A DNA stretch of 64,000 nucleotides, from positions 1,054,001 through 1,118,000 of the forward strand of contig OZ345360.1 of NCBI GenBank assembly GCA_977006965.1. Reading direction: 5' to 3'. The notes under the pieces were generated by a model. That model saw nothing but the letters and a program-made list of their open reading frames with translations, had not been told where the DNA came from and made no database searches. The stretch comes from Phymatolithon calcareum (Eukaryota; Rhodophyta; Florideophyceae; Hapalidiales). A program made the position numbers and the translations under genes. Numbering within the stretch: the first letter of the stretch is position 1; every line of letters starts with the position of its first letter. Of the stretch, positions 9,300 to 19,132 are shown piece after piece.

Positions 9300-10502
9300 T
9301 CAGTGCCTCTTCTTCGCCGAAGAAGCTGCCGCTGGCGTCCCAAATGCTCCCCAAAAATCTCCGGCATTGTCAATTTCAATTTCGAATCCTTCTTCCTGGT
9401 TCACATACAGTGCCCAACTCGGCTTGCGTTGCAACATGTCTTCTTCACGCTTCCCATCTCCCTCGGGCATTTCCACTTGCATGGCACTAGGACCACCACC
9501 GTCGGCAAGTACGGCACTGCTTTCCCGCCGAGCGTTAGGAATTTCCCTGGCAGAGCTCGCACTTAGATTTCCTGTGGACGATGTTCTTCTCCTTCTAAGA
9601 CCTTTTTCAATTTTTCGATCATTTTCAGATCCGCTTGCGAGTTGTAATCCATTTTCCGGATACAAATCGGAAGTACCAACATCTTCTACTTTGAAAAAAT
9701 CCCCAGACTTTCCAGCAATACGCTCGTTTGACACTTCGGTCATAAACTCTCCATAACTGGTCTTCGCCTCAGCGCGACCCCATGCCATATGGTCCAATTG
9801 TCCCGAGGAAATATACGGCTTCTGACTTATGCCCCATGAATTTGAAGCGCTTCCCTCCAGCAATTGTTCAGAGAAGCTCCTGGCAATTTCACCACGACCG
9901 GTTACCCAAGGAGGACGTTGCACATTTTGCGAGCCGCGTCGTCGCCGATTGCGATAAAAACGGAGCATCTTGGAATATAACGCCGTAAACGGCAGAAAGA
10001 ACAAAAACGAAACTGCGCTCACAATGAAAATAACAACCTTTTCCAAAAACGACCCAATCCATGACTTTCGGTCAAGCACGTTCCAACTCTTGAATTCATT
10101 GAATTCGCGGTCCAGTTCCTCATGCTTCCGCTTTACAGCCTCCGACCGACGCGTATCGGTTTCAAGCAACCCTTCCAGTCGCGCATCCATATCCGAGTTC
10201 TTCTGCACCAGGTCTGACAGTCGCTGCGCAAGACATGACACCTTTTCCGCCAGCTCGTTCTCTCGCGCCACAGCCGTTCGCACCCGGTTCACAACTGCAT
10301 CCGTTCGCTCAACGAGATGGTTTATTCGCACTACCGGCGCGCCTCCTCCGCGCGCCGGCAGCGGCGGTCGTCCGTCCGAGGCCACGACTCTTGGTCCACG
10401 CGCTTGCGCGCGCGCGCCCCCATTCGCCGACACCGCTCCCGCCAATGCGCGCAATGAAGTAGCGCTGCGCCACGCCCCACGAGCTTGCGTCGTCCACTGC
10501 AC
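9300..10502 (-). CDS. Coiled-coil, single-membrane-span protein of unknown function
   Basis: A frame open for 400 codons, ending at a stop at 9300. An Ala/Arg/Gly-rich N-terminus is followed by a coiled coil (~80-140: RENELAEKVSCLAQRLSDLV, TRRSEAVKRKHEELDREFNE). A hydrophobic segment comes next (~155-180: VVIFIVSAVSFLFFLPFTAL) with a basic flank (RFYRNRRRRG), then a long polar acidic tail ending in KKRH. The topology suggests a tail-facing-cytosol membrane protein, but no family is recognised. The reading frame has no ATG before the coiled coil: the extreme 5' end starts at GTG and the first in-frame Met is at the coiled coil. An upstream exon or a non-AUG start is therefore likely. It is divergent from WDR48. 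Confidence 0.6.
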   Translation of the reverse strand: MQWTTQARGAWRSATSLRALAGAVSANGGARAQARGPRVVASDGRPPLPARGGGAPVVRINHLVERTDAVVNRVRTAVARENELAEKVSCLAQRLSDLVQKNSDMDARLEGLLETDTRRSEAVKRKHEELDREFNEFKSWNVLDRKSWIGSFLEKVVIFIVSAVSFLFFLPFTALYSKMLRFYRNRRRRGSQNVQRPPWVTGRGEIARSFSEQLLEGSASNSWGISQKPYISSGQLDHMAWGRAEAKTSYGEFMTEVSNERIAGKSGDFFKVEDVGTSDLYPENGLQLASGSENDRKIEKGLRRRRTSSTGNLSASSAREIPNARRESSAVLADGGGPSAMQVEMPEGDGKREEDMLQRKPSWALYVNQEEGFEIEIDNAGDFWGAFGTPAAASSAKKRH

Positions 10503-10775
10503 TCCTTGCAGCTGCTGTCCGAGCGGACAGCCGCCGGATTCCGCGCAAGTCTCAGTCAGTCACGCACTTCAATGAGACACTTGATGCTCGCTGGAGGGGT
10601 GTTAAATTTACGAATTCTGGGACAGGGATGAAACGGGATTGTGATATACTTACAGTGCCCATTGCATGATCCGTTTCGTATTGTGTCATATTCAGACTGG
10701 CATGCACAGCAGAGGCTCGTAGGTGTTGGGCGTTCATCTACAGTACGCGGCGTCGAGATCTCTGCGCGTGCGGCC

Positions 10776-12929
10776 ATGGTGGGCGGTGGTTCAGCAGAAC
10801 GTTTTACGTCCGCCGGGCTGCGCGACGGACGGCTAACGTACGTGTTGCGCGACTCGGAATCTCATCATCGATTCGGAGTTACCGCACTCGCGGTTAGTCA
10901 TGGAAGCCTCTTCACCGCCGGTCGGGATGGCACCGTACGCGAGTGGGAGGTGCCGGAAGGTGACGCCCGTGTCTCGTATTCTGACCTAGTGAATGTTCCT
11001 CGCGCGGACGCGGCGAGTAAAACTTTCGATGAGCATGTCGATTGGGTCAACGATCTACTTCTACTTCACGGCGGCGAAAGACTAGTGACATGTTCGAGCG
11101 ATACCACCGTAAAGGTGTGGAACCCTGCACAGCCAGCATGCAGTCTTCGAACTCTCACCGAGCACACAGACTATGTCAAGGCTTTGGCGCCTGTACCATC
11201 TAATGGCGTGGCCAGTGCGTCTTTGGATGGCCGAGTTCTTGTGTGGGATCTCGTCACAGGCAGGATCAAACTACAGTGCGGGGGAGAGGCGGAAGGAAAG
11301 TCGTCACCGTCGTCTATTTATTGCTTAAGCGGATCCAGTGATGGCGATTGTAACATTCTTGTTGCGGGGTCTACGGACCGCACTATTTCTGTCTTTGACA
11401 TTCGCTCCGGTGAGCGTATTGTTCGTTTGCGAGGCCACAGTGACTCGGTGCGATGCGTCACGATGAAGCACGATGGCACTCAAATGTTGTCGGGGGGCAC
11501 AGACTCTGCTGTGAAACTTTGGGATTTGCGCCAGGAACGATGCATTCGCTCGTTCGATTCTTGCATCTCGGATAGCGTATGGGCGATTGCTGCCGATAGA
11601 GAGTTTGATTCTTTCGTGTCTGGAGGTCGCGATGGTACGGTGTGGCACACCAGTCTTGTTAGCGAAATTGCCTCTCTCGTTGTCGGCGTTGCGGATCCAG
11701 ATAAGCGAAGCAATATGGTGCTAGACGTTGCACTTACAAATGACAATTCTGCGGTTTGGGTGTCTACAACAGGCTCATCTGTACGATTGTGGCCTCTGCC
11801 AATGGCTATAGGTTCTGTTGTTGGGAATGGAACCACGGAGAAAGGGAACGGGGACGTCGTGATGGAATCTTCCGCAGAACTCATGCCGACGCAAAATGTA
11901 TTTGGGGGCCATCGACTTCCAATATATCGAATTTCAGGTTTGCCTGGCATCGTTGCCTACAAAATTTTAAACGATCGACGGCATGTTCTTACCTGCAATG
12001 CGTACAAAGAGTTTTGCATATGGGATATTACGCGCGGAAGATTGTTTAAGTCACTGGGCGTTCTGGAATCAAAAACAATTGATGAGGTGGCCAAAGAACA
12101 TGACGAGGAAATATCAGTACCCAGTTGGTTTACTGTTGATATTCGTCTCGGCTCTCTCGCTATCCATATGGTGAAAAAATATGTCTTCAGCGCCGAAGTA
12201 TATGCAGTCGACGCCGGTCTCGATGTTGAGTCAGAGGATACTAAGGTGAATATTGGGGAGCATGTCGTGCGAGGACTGTTTTCGAATTGGATGAAACGGT
12301 ACAAACAGCTTGAAGAAGAGCGTGGTCAAGAAGATGGCTTCGCGAATGGAGCAGGTGATGCGAACGATGAAGCAGCCGAAGGTGAATCAGCTCGTGCTTT
12401 ACCGCGCGGGCACAACTTGCCGCCGTATGAATTCCCATCGCACATTCCAATTATCGTGACGGAAGGAGTGTCCCCAGTACCAGTTCTAAAGGAACAGGTA
12501 GATTCACTTCGTGGAACTGAAGAGGATCGATTTCCAAGCTGGGTTGTCGATCTGGTTCGCGACAATCGAGTACCGGTGAAAACTGTGGACAAAATGGCTT
12601 TTACGCTACACCCTGTGGAAGGCTCGGACCTTCCAGGTCTTGCTACAACGACTTTGAATGCACCCAGAATTCTCAGAGCGCGCAAAGTCGCTGTGTACAT
12701 TGTCAAGGAGCTACGAGACATATTACCCAAGTATGAACCTGAGCTTGAGGATTCCGACATAGACATACTTTGCAACGGGCAGCTCATCCCTCCAACGATG
12801 AGCCTTGCTACGGTGCACCACTTCCGATGGCGATCTCCTGACGATTTGCGGTTGCGGTTTAGAAGGAAGGGTAGCTGTTTATTGCCCTCTAAAGGCAACA
12901 GTATTGCTCCCCTTGTAAACAAGAGTTAA
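10776..12929 (+). CDS. WDR48: WDR48/UAF1-like WD40 protein with C-terminal SLD
   Basis: A 717-aa single-exon protein starting at GCCATGG 10776. WD40 repeats cover roughly residues 30-370 (FTAGRDGTVREWEV, LVTCSSDTTVKVWNP, ASASLDGRVLVWDL, VAGSTDRTISVFDI, MLSGGTDSAVKLWDL, FVSGGRDGTVWHTS). A further beta-propeller/ancillary section follows, then a C-terminal ubiquitin-like SLD region (KVAVYIVKELRDILP, DIDILCNGQLIPPTMSLATV, PDDLRLRFRRKG). Human UAF1 has the same order and ends just after the equivalent DLTLHYRQK. UAF1 activates the deubiquitinases USP1, USP12 and USP46. The last 18 codons here (from AGC 12873) are identical to the end of the Fanzor element at 27.5 kb, so the tail and stop codon are transposon-derived. 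Confidence 0.92.
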   Translation: MVGGGSAERFTSAGLRDGRLTYVLRDSESHHRFGVTALAVSHGSLFTAGRDGTVREWEVPEGDARVSYSDLVNVPRADAASKTFDEHVDWVNDLLLLHGGERLVTCSSDTTVKVWNPAQPACSLRTLTEHTDYVKALAPVPSNGVASASLDGRVLVWDLVTGRIKLQCGGEAEGKSSPSSIYCLSGSSDGDCNILVAGSTDRTISVFDIRSGERIVRLRGHSDSVRCVTMKHDGTQMLSGGTDSAVKLWDLRQERCIRSFDSCISDSVWAIAADREFDSFVSGGRDGTVWHTSLVSEIASLVVGVADPDKRSNMVLDVALTNDNSAVWVSTTGSSVRLWPLPMAIGSVVGNGTTEKGNGDVVMESSAELMPTQNVFGGHRLPIYRISGLPGIVAYKILNDRRHVLTCNAYKEFCIWDITRGRLFKSLGVLESKTIDEVAKEHDEEISVPSWFTVDIRLGSLAIHMVKKYVFSAEVYAVDAGLDVESEDTKVNIGEHVVRGLFSNWMKRYKQLEEERGQEDGFANGAGDANDEAAEGESARALPRGHNLPPYEFPSHIPIIVTEGVSPVPVLKEQVDSLRGTEEDRFPSWVVDLVRDNRVPVKTVDKMAFTLHPVEGSDLPGLATTTLNAPRILRARKVAVYIVKELRDILPKYEPELEDSDIDILCNGQLIPPTMSLATVHHFRWRSPDDLRLRFRRKGSCLLPSKGNSIAPLVNKS

Positions 12930-13009
12930 GAGCAACCCGTATGAACACGGTAGAGGCACCAGACATACTTATGCATACCAGCTAATAAACAGAAAAAATA
13001 GTGGGACGA
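12873..13009 (-). ncRNA. Candidate Fanzor guide RNA (fRNA/omegaRNA) region, shared 3' end
   Basis: On the minus strand this follows the Fanzor stop codon directly. It can fold into two nested or adjacent hairpins: GTTGCTC...GAGCAAT enclosing CTTGTTTACAAG, then TTGCC-TTTAGA-GGGCAA immediately before the element end. The segment is ~98% identical in copy 2, much better conserved than the coding part. In TnpB/Fanzor systems the guide scaffold lies at this end and the guide is the flanking DNA. Here that flank would be WDR48 coding sequence. This is inferred from position and folding only. Confidence 0.4.
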
Positions 13010-13750
13010 CTACGACCTAGACAGATACTTCGGACGCTCTTTTCTTAAAAGCATGTGGACACCACATGTTCCTATATTGCGCGCGGCGTTCACGTCCCTG
13101 TCAATGTCGCCCAAGCTGCAGGAGTTCTCGCCCGGTGCACTGTTTGGACAGTGTAGCACACGAAAACCTTTACCCTTTTGCATAGCCTTCCCACATCCAT
13201 GACAACGTGCAGACGTCCGGAACTGGTCCGTCGGAAGAAGTTGATTCGGGCTTTGGCGAAGATGTGTCCTATCACAGGACACATCTTCGCCAAAGCCCGA
13301 ATCAACTTCTTCCGCAGAGTAGGCCCGCTTTTCCCAAGCCTGTACTGAGCATTGCCGAAGAAAACGACCCGAGGACGACCGTACAGCTCCTTCTTCTTCC
13401 GCCTCTGCGGTCAAGAAGGGTTGGGAAGTCACCGACTCCGCGTGGTCGAAGGGATTCACAGGCGTGACGCGTGTAGGATCCAAGCACTCGTGCCGAAGAC
13501 CAGAAACCTCCGGGACAGGGACGACGTCATCCTCAGACGGCGACCTTGGCTTGGCCGTCGACCTTCGAACGAACGCACGAAAAAGGGAAAAGGGAACTTG
13601 AGCGCAGTTGTCTCCGTGTTGGCTTGCATGACGACAGTTGCGAACAAGAAGGTTGGGAAGAGCTCCGACTCCGTGTGGTTGAAGGGCCGTGCAGGCGAAG
13701 TTGAGCGTGCTACGAGCCAAGCACTCGAGCCGAAATCCAGAACTCCCCAC
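13010..13750 (-). pseudogene. Fanzor nuclease C-terminal fragment, copy 1
   Basis: The last ~75 codons are intact in one frame: FRTSARCHGCGKAMQKGKGF (zinc ribbon CxxC), a second pair of Cys, then GDIDRDVNAARNIG (RuvC-III Asp), ending YLSRS. The RuvC-II strand (RVVFFGN-type in copy 2) is present upstream but in another frame. A 39-bp perfect palindrome (13232-13314) interrupts the join. Further upstream the frame reads through duplicated DNA (~13417-13500 resembles ~13648-13740). The RuvC-I half is absent. It is a non-functional remnant, convergent with WDR48. Confidence 0.8.
13232..13314. repeat. Perfect 39-bp inverted repeat, 5-nt loop
   Basis: Arms 13232-13270 and 13276-13314 are exact reverse complements separated by ATCAC. 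Only the right arm corresponds to Fanzor coding sequence in copy 2 (27855-27890 region); the left arm is an inverted extra copy replacing a short native stretch. This looks like a snap-back or template-switch mutation. Confidence 0.9.
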
Positions 13751-14132
13751 CTTCCTTTACTCAGAGGAAGGAATTAACTAGCTTATATACTACAACCTAC
13801 GCAAAAGACAGCGATGCAGCGCATAGACACACGAGAGACACGTGCAAGTATGGCCCAACAGATCACATACCACGAGCAGCATGACTATCGCGATCCAAGA
13901 TGTGCGGCGTACAGTCGCGAGAGGAAAAAGCGACCGCCTTGGGACAGCGACATAACAGCAGGCGCTACATCCCCTATGTCGCCAGGATTTTCGTCCGCGA
14001 GGACGTTGTGATAAACACATATCAAGTGCTGGAGAGTACCAAGCGTTTTGGTATGCTCGTCCATGACGGCAAGCATCTTCTTGCGGTTAGGAATATCGGA
14101 CCGAATGCATGCGTCCGCGGAGGAAGTGATTG

Positions 14133-14258
14133 TCATCGCCCTTGTCTGTCGATTCGCCTTCGGGATTTGCGTATCGACGCGAAGTGTTGGAGTTCGTTGT
14201 TTGAGGCCATGGTGCGCCGTTTCTTCTTCGGCACACCATCGCCATCACCATCGTCCAT
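14133..14258 (-). pseudogene. Short NLS-bearing frame, possible Fanzor N-terminus
   Basis: ATG at 14258 opens a 41-codon frame beginning MDDGDGDGVPKKKRRTMASN, with a classical PKKKRR nuclear-localisation signal. It lies ~65 bp downstream of a TATA-like box on the minus strand and inside the 5' part of Fanzor copy 1. A second frame (13885-14136, minus) could continue it after a shift. Fanzor proteins often carry N-terminal NLSs, so this may be the original start of the element's gene; the link is inference. Confidence 0.35.
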
Positions 14259-14324
14259 GTTGTTCGGTTGTAGAGTGTGGAGTGGTCAAGTGTACCTTCG
14301 GTAAGTAAGTATTGACGTGGACCT

Positions 14325-14688
14325 TATATAGATGGTACTAAAAACTCAGCCAACGAGTCATCCATCACGGATGGTAAGGACTCAGCGAGGACACCGGCGA
14401 AAATGTAGCTCGCCGAGCAAACACACCGTTTGCTATTCTCGCATAACGACATTGTGAGGTAAGATCTTTCCTGGCCTCACAATACCCATAACGTCTGGGA
14501 TCGTCTTCGCACTGTCTGTCAAACGCTCAAGATTAATAGCGTTAGCAAGACAGTGTCGGTTAGGTGATCAGCATGAATATTACCAGCTGACACTTGTGAT
14601 CAGCTTCAGGTTTTTAGTTTTCCTACCTAGAGATGCAGACTCGTTTCTTTCAAAGAGTAGAACAGTTCTTTGTCCTGGACAACGAGTA
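14325..14688. repeat. ~360-bp structured repeat, Fanzor 5' end, copy A
   Basis: Matches 29489-29848 at ~93-95% identity. It contains several stem-loops conserved in both copies: GAGCAAAC...GTTTGCT, CATTGTGAG...CTCACAAT, and CACTGTCT enclosing AACGCT...AGCGTT closing on AGACAGTG. Both copies end in the same GTCCTGGAC. Confidence 0.8.
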
Positions 14689-15525
<837 letters not shown>

Positions 15526-15742
15526 CTACAGAGACAGTATCGGCTCAGTTGACGGTCGTGTATTTGTCTGAATCCACCTTAGTGCGTCTGATATGTTCGC
15601 AAGCTGCACAGGCAGCTTTGGCGTAATTGCGACAGGTGGAGCTGCTGCAGCGTTTCGGCAGAAAACTGAGGGATAAACGGCATTGCATTGCTGGAAGGGT
15701 AGCTCACAGTAAATACTGCTTGTGAAATCTCGAGGTGCGCAA

Positions 15743-16543
15743 CTAGAGCTTAGGTACTCTTAACACAATAAGCGGAGCCGTGGTGTCCTTGTTGTGAGAA
15801 GCCAAGCCTGGGTTCTGCGCTAGGATGGTTTTAAAAACTGCCTCGTTAGACGCGTGGAGAAGTCTGCATGCGTATTCTGTTTCAAGGGTCAAGTAGGTAC
15901 GGATGATTGTCCGCGCAGCTATATCGCGCATTTCGTTAAGCCTTGGCTGCATTATGCTTTTCTGTCGTTTGGTTGCATTCTTGTAGAGATTTAGAAAGCC
16001 AAATCCGTTTTGTGCTCTCACACTTACGATAACCTTAAGAGCAAACACAACTCCAGCAGAAGTTGTTCTCAATCGTCGAGATTGCACCGCCAATTCGGTG
16101 GTGTCCGGCGAAAACACTCCAAAGTAGAGCAAATTATACCCCGTGAATTCGTCCATGCGCCCAGGCACTGGCTTGATTTCCGGATATAAGTCCCCAATTA
16201 GACGAGATTGACAAGCAAGATAAATATCTAGATTTCCGCTTAGCAGAGCTGCATCTGCAGCTGTTTCGTACAAACTCGCAGTGAATGAGGGATCGAGTCG
16301 AGCACCAGACGCCGTCGCTGACATCGTGAGAACGCGAAAGGCCGCGAGAATAGGTTGCCATGCTTCTTCCACGATGCATTCTTCAAAGTCATCGGGTGAG
16401 TGAACAGCCAAAATTCCTTCTTCTTCCAGTTTTGCAACTTCCGCACGTAAACCAAGGAGTTTCGCGTGGATTACTCTTGGCCTTTTCACAAGCTCAGCAT
16501 CTGGAGTACGTGAAATTCCCACAGCTTTGGACACTGCCGTCAT
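15743..16543 (-). CDS. SAC3/GANP-domain protein (Thp3/LENG8-like)
   Basis: A 266-aa protein from ATG 16543. Residues ~80-140 read DPSFTASLYETAADAALLSG, NLDIYLACQSRLIGDLYPEI and GRMDEFTGYNLLYFGVFSPD, aligning with the LENG8/Thp3 blocks EFTVEVYETHARIALEKGD, EFNQCQTQLKSLY and EFTAYRILYYIFT. The helical repeats continue with VVFALKVIVSVRAQNGFGFL and NEMRDIAARTIIRTYL. This is the SAC3 PCI-like domain. Thp3 in yeast acts with Csn12 in transcription elongation and mRNA processing. Only the SAC3 core is present; the long N-terminal region of LENG8 is missing. Confidence 0.8.
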   Translation of the reverse strand: MTAVSKAVGISRTPDAELVKRPRVIHAKLLGLRAEVAKLEEEGILAVHSPDDFEECIVEEAWQPILAAFRVLTMSATASGARLDPSFTASLYETAADAALLSGNLDIYLACQSRLIGDLYPEIKPVPGRMDEFTGYNLLYFGVFSPDTTELAVQSRRLRTTSAGVVFALKVIVSVRAQNGFGFLNLYKNATKRQKSIMQPRLNEMRDIAARTIIRTYLTLETEYACRLLHASNEAVFKTILAQNPGLASHNKDTTAPLIVLRVPKL

Positions 16544-17353
16544 TGCATGGAACAATTAACGCTGCATATGTTCAGGAAGTCTGGCGGTCGGTGTATTAGA
16601 TAAGCCCCTTTTGCAAGAGTTTGACTTTGTACGCATTTCAGAGGTTGATCGGACTTTCACAACGGAGCTCTTGAAGAGTATCATAATGTCAGAACTTCAG
16701 ATATGGCTCAGTTGTCGAAATTGTGCCCTGTACGTACTTTTAGAATTAAATCCAATTTCTTTTTGATCTCTAAAACTGACTACCAGAGGGACCTTCTTGA
16801 GAATTCGATTTTTGCGTCCGCACTACCAGTCTGGAAAAGTCCTCAAATCCAGTCCGAAATATTTTCACTGGTAATGAGGACGAGGCATAGGTTTGGCGTG
16901 GCTGATGTGCTCATTTATGGGACATTTTTTCTCATAACGATTTTTAGTTTTCGGAAGTGGAATTGCTTTTCAACCAAACTTTTCGTGATGTTTCAAGTTT
17001 TTGCTCAAAAGTGTGCGAAAACATCTGAAGCGAAAGTTTACAAACCAACACTCAGCCACTGAAAACCTATGCCGCGTCCTGGTAACCAGTCCACGAAATA
17101 ATGACTGGTAATGAGGACTTTTTTGACTGGGTCTATGCCGCGATTTTGATGAATTCTCAAGAAGGCCCCTCTACCAACTGCCAAGCACTTGGTTTCTATT
17201 CAGGGCCAGGACTTGGTTGTAATCAGCTATGCATTTTGAAGTTTGTATGTCGCCGTCTTTCACAAGAGGCCTCTCAAAACATTCTAAAACATCATTGGAA
17301 AAGCGCACTGTGACGGAGTTTCAATACCCCATCTGACTTGTTTCCCGAGTGCT
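16544..17353. other. Intergenic, no gene recognised
   Basis: About 0.8 kb, AT-rich. A 119-codon plus-strand frame at 16703-17062 has no family resemblance and poor composition. TGGTAATGAGGAC occurs twice (16870, 17105) without further similarity. Confidence 0.4.
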
Positions 17354-18280
17354 TCAGGACCAAGAAATTTTCGCAGGTGCTTTGAGTTTTGAGCGAATGT
17401 TGTCCAGGAACTGGTCGACATCGACATCAGGGGAGAGAGAGACTGATGCCGGGACGGCTATATGGGCAAGCTGGGAGTATCGTTTGTACCGTTCCTTGAG
17501 CAGGCCATCGTAGCATCGTTGCAATGATTCAAGCGGAGTTTCAGTGCTGTGGGAATTGTACGAGTTACCCCACACGACCGGTTTCGGCGTTTCGAAGTAA
17601 GACTTCTTCATTGCTTCCAGCACATCTTCGGTCGCCGCAAGGTGAACTATCAAAAAACTGGATCGCAACTGCGATAAAGTCTGGGAGCTGAGGTAGACGA
17701 CGCTGCCAGTCGTATCCAGCACAAAATTTGAGTTTCCATTCGGTACAATTCCTGCTGTGATTTCCTCCTCAAGCGCCAAATAGCGTTTTTCATTCATCGC
17801 AAACCGATCGTCGGATGGATATCCCATCCATTGAGCCATTCCGCTTATGCCCTCATAGCCCAAGCTCTCCAATTCCGGCCTGATTGCATTTTCAATTGCA
17901 TCATCAATGCATACGCGATCGAACCCTTTTGAAATTTTCAGTTGCTCAGACCAGTGCGATTTTCCACAGTTTGACATCCCGACAAAGCAAAGCGGAAGCT
18001 GCCCTGCCGTGATGAGGTCATCAAAGTCCGATGCGGCGAGCTGGCCCCAGTCTTTCCCCGTGTTCAGGCTTGACGTGATCGGCTGGCGACGATCCGCATT
18101 TCGTAGTACGATATGAGTGATCCTTTTGTTAGTCGCAGTCGCATGTCCCCGAAGCCAAGGATTTCGTCGCAATACGTAAGCATTGCCAGAATTCCGCCCT
18201 AATGCATGACCATTACATCGATGACCATCGGCACCCCCAGCGGTGTAGGCTCTAACCGGAAGAGCCACAAAGCAGGGCAT
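17354..18280 (-). CDS. P-loop kinase of the shikimate-kinase-like group, probably organellar
   Basis: A 308-aa protein from ATG 18280; the frame extends upstream only via TTG. The first ~55 residues are basic and Ser/Gly-rich (PVRAYTAGGADGHRCNGHAL, VLRRNPWLRGHATATNKR), like a plastid or mitochondrial transit peptide. The nucleotide-binding core has a Walker A loop GMSNCGKS (residues ~113-120), VCIDDAIE and a helical lid region. NFVLDTTGSVVYLSSQTL follows, resembling the shikimate kinase core strand, then FLIVHLAATEDVLEAM. Proteins with this pattern are often labelled shikimate kinase but may phosphorylate another substrate; the true substrate is unknown. Confidence 0.65.
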   Translation of the reverse strand: MPCFVALPVRAYTAGGADGHRCNGHALGRNSGNAYVLRRNPWLRGHATATNKRITHIVLRNADRRQPITSSLNTGKDWGQLAASDFDDLITAGQLPLCFVGMSNCGKSHWSEQLKISKGFDRVCIDDAIENAIRPELESLGYEGISGMAQWMGYPSDDRFAMNEKRYLALEEEITAGIVPNGNSNFVLDTTGSVVYLSSQTLSQLRSSFLIVHLAATEDVLEAMKKSYFETPKPVVWGNSYNSHSTETPLESLQRCYDGLLKERYKRYSQLAHIAVPASVSLSPDVDVDQFLDNIRSKLKAPAKISWS

Positions 18281-19132
18281 CTTACGTTGCTTCGACCGGG
18301 CACTTCGCAAATCTTCGCTCGGATGAAGCCTTCGTTCTACAACGGACAAATAGTTCTTCCAGCAGACAGCAGGCGATTACGCTACTCATGGATCTCATCA
18401 TGCAGCCAATGAGAGTGCACCTCCAAAGACACGTTTCGAGCATGCGAGCGAAGTGCAGCAGAATTTAACCTCACCCCCACTTCGAAAAGAACGTACTAAT
18501 GTCTTGATCGTCCTGTTCAGTACAACAGAAATATTCACATCAGGATTCGGCAACCAGGCAACGAATTCCCTGTGCATATCAATAAGCATTTATCGGTGGA
18601 AGAACCTCGCTGAGCAACATGCGGGGTTCTTGTTTTCAAGCTTTTCGTCCGCCTAGACCCGACCGCGTGCAAGAAGGAAACCATTGCGGACAATCGAAAA
18701 CGTATTTTTTCAGTAATCAGGGCTAGTGTGCAAATTCTTTTTCGTCTTTCCGCTGTACCCTGTTTGCGATTTTTCTCGCTCCAGCAGTAAATCCCAATAA
18801 CAGATGTCCTGAAAAACGTATTGGGCCACCTAAAGAAACTAACGATGAAGTCATCGCTGCGTCAGGACCTCGCGTGAGATCAGGAAATTGGCTATCGCTG
18901 TTACATTAGCCATTATTGATTGCCTGTACTTTTGATAAAAATGATATGCTGTATGACAACTGGAAAATCCCTTCGCTTTGCATTCTTCGCATTCTGTAGA
19001 ATCCGGTACATGTACCGGATGTTAGCTCGTCCCCTTCAGCACTAATCCAGCAAAGTGAATTGTGTTTGACGCATCCTGTTCAAGTGTGTTTTGGCGAAGC
19101 ACGAAAGCAGGCAACCCTTTCGAACACTGACA
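18281..19132. promoter_or_regulatory. Divergent intergenic region with 20-bp perfect palindrome
   Basis: ATCCGGTACATGTACCGGAT at 19001-19020 is a perfect palindrome, 113 bp upstream of the ATG of the following membrane protein. The remaining ~0.8 kb shows no gene. Confidence 0.45.

Noticed and set aside
12875-12929. WDR48 tail as an ordinary host sequence captured by the element
   Set aside because: The same end also occurs at 61232 beside another Fanzor relic, and the WDR48 family normally ends upstream, so element origin is favoured. Kept as the stated alternative.
13352-13777. Plus-strand 141-codon frame opposite Fanzor copy 1
   Set aside because: Antisense of the duplicated Fanzor remnant.
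16870-17115. Repeated TGGTAATGAGGAC
   Set aside because: The 13-base match does not extend; likely chance.
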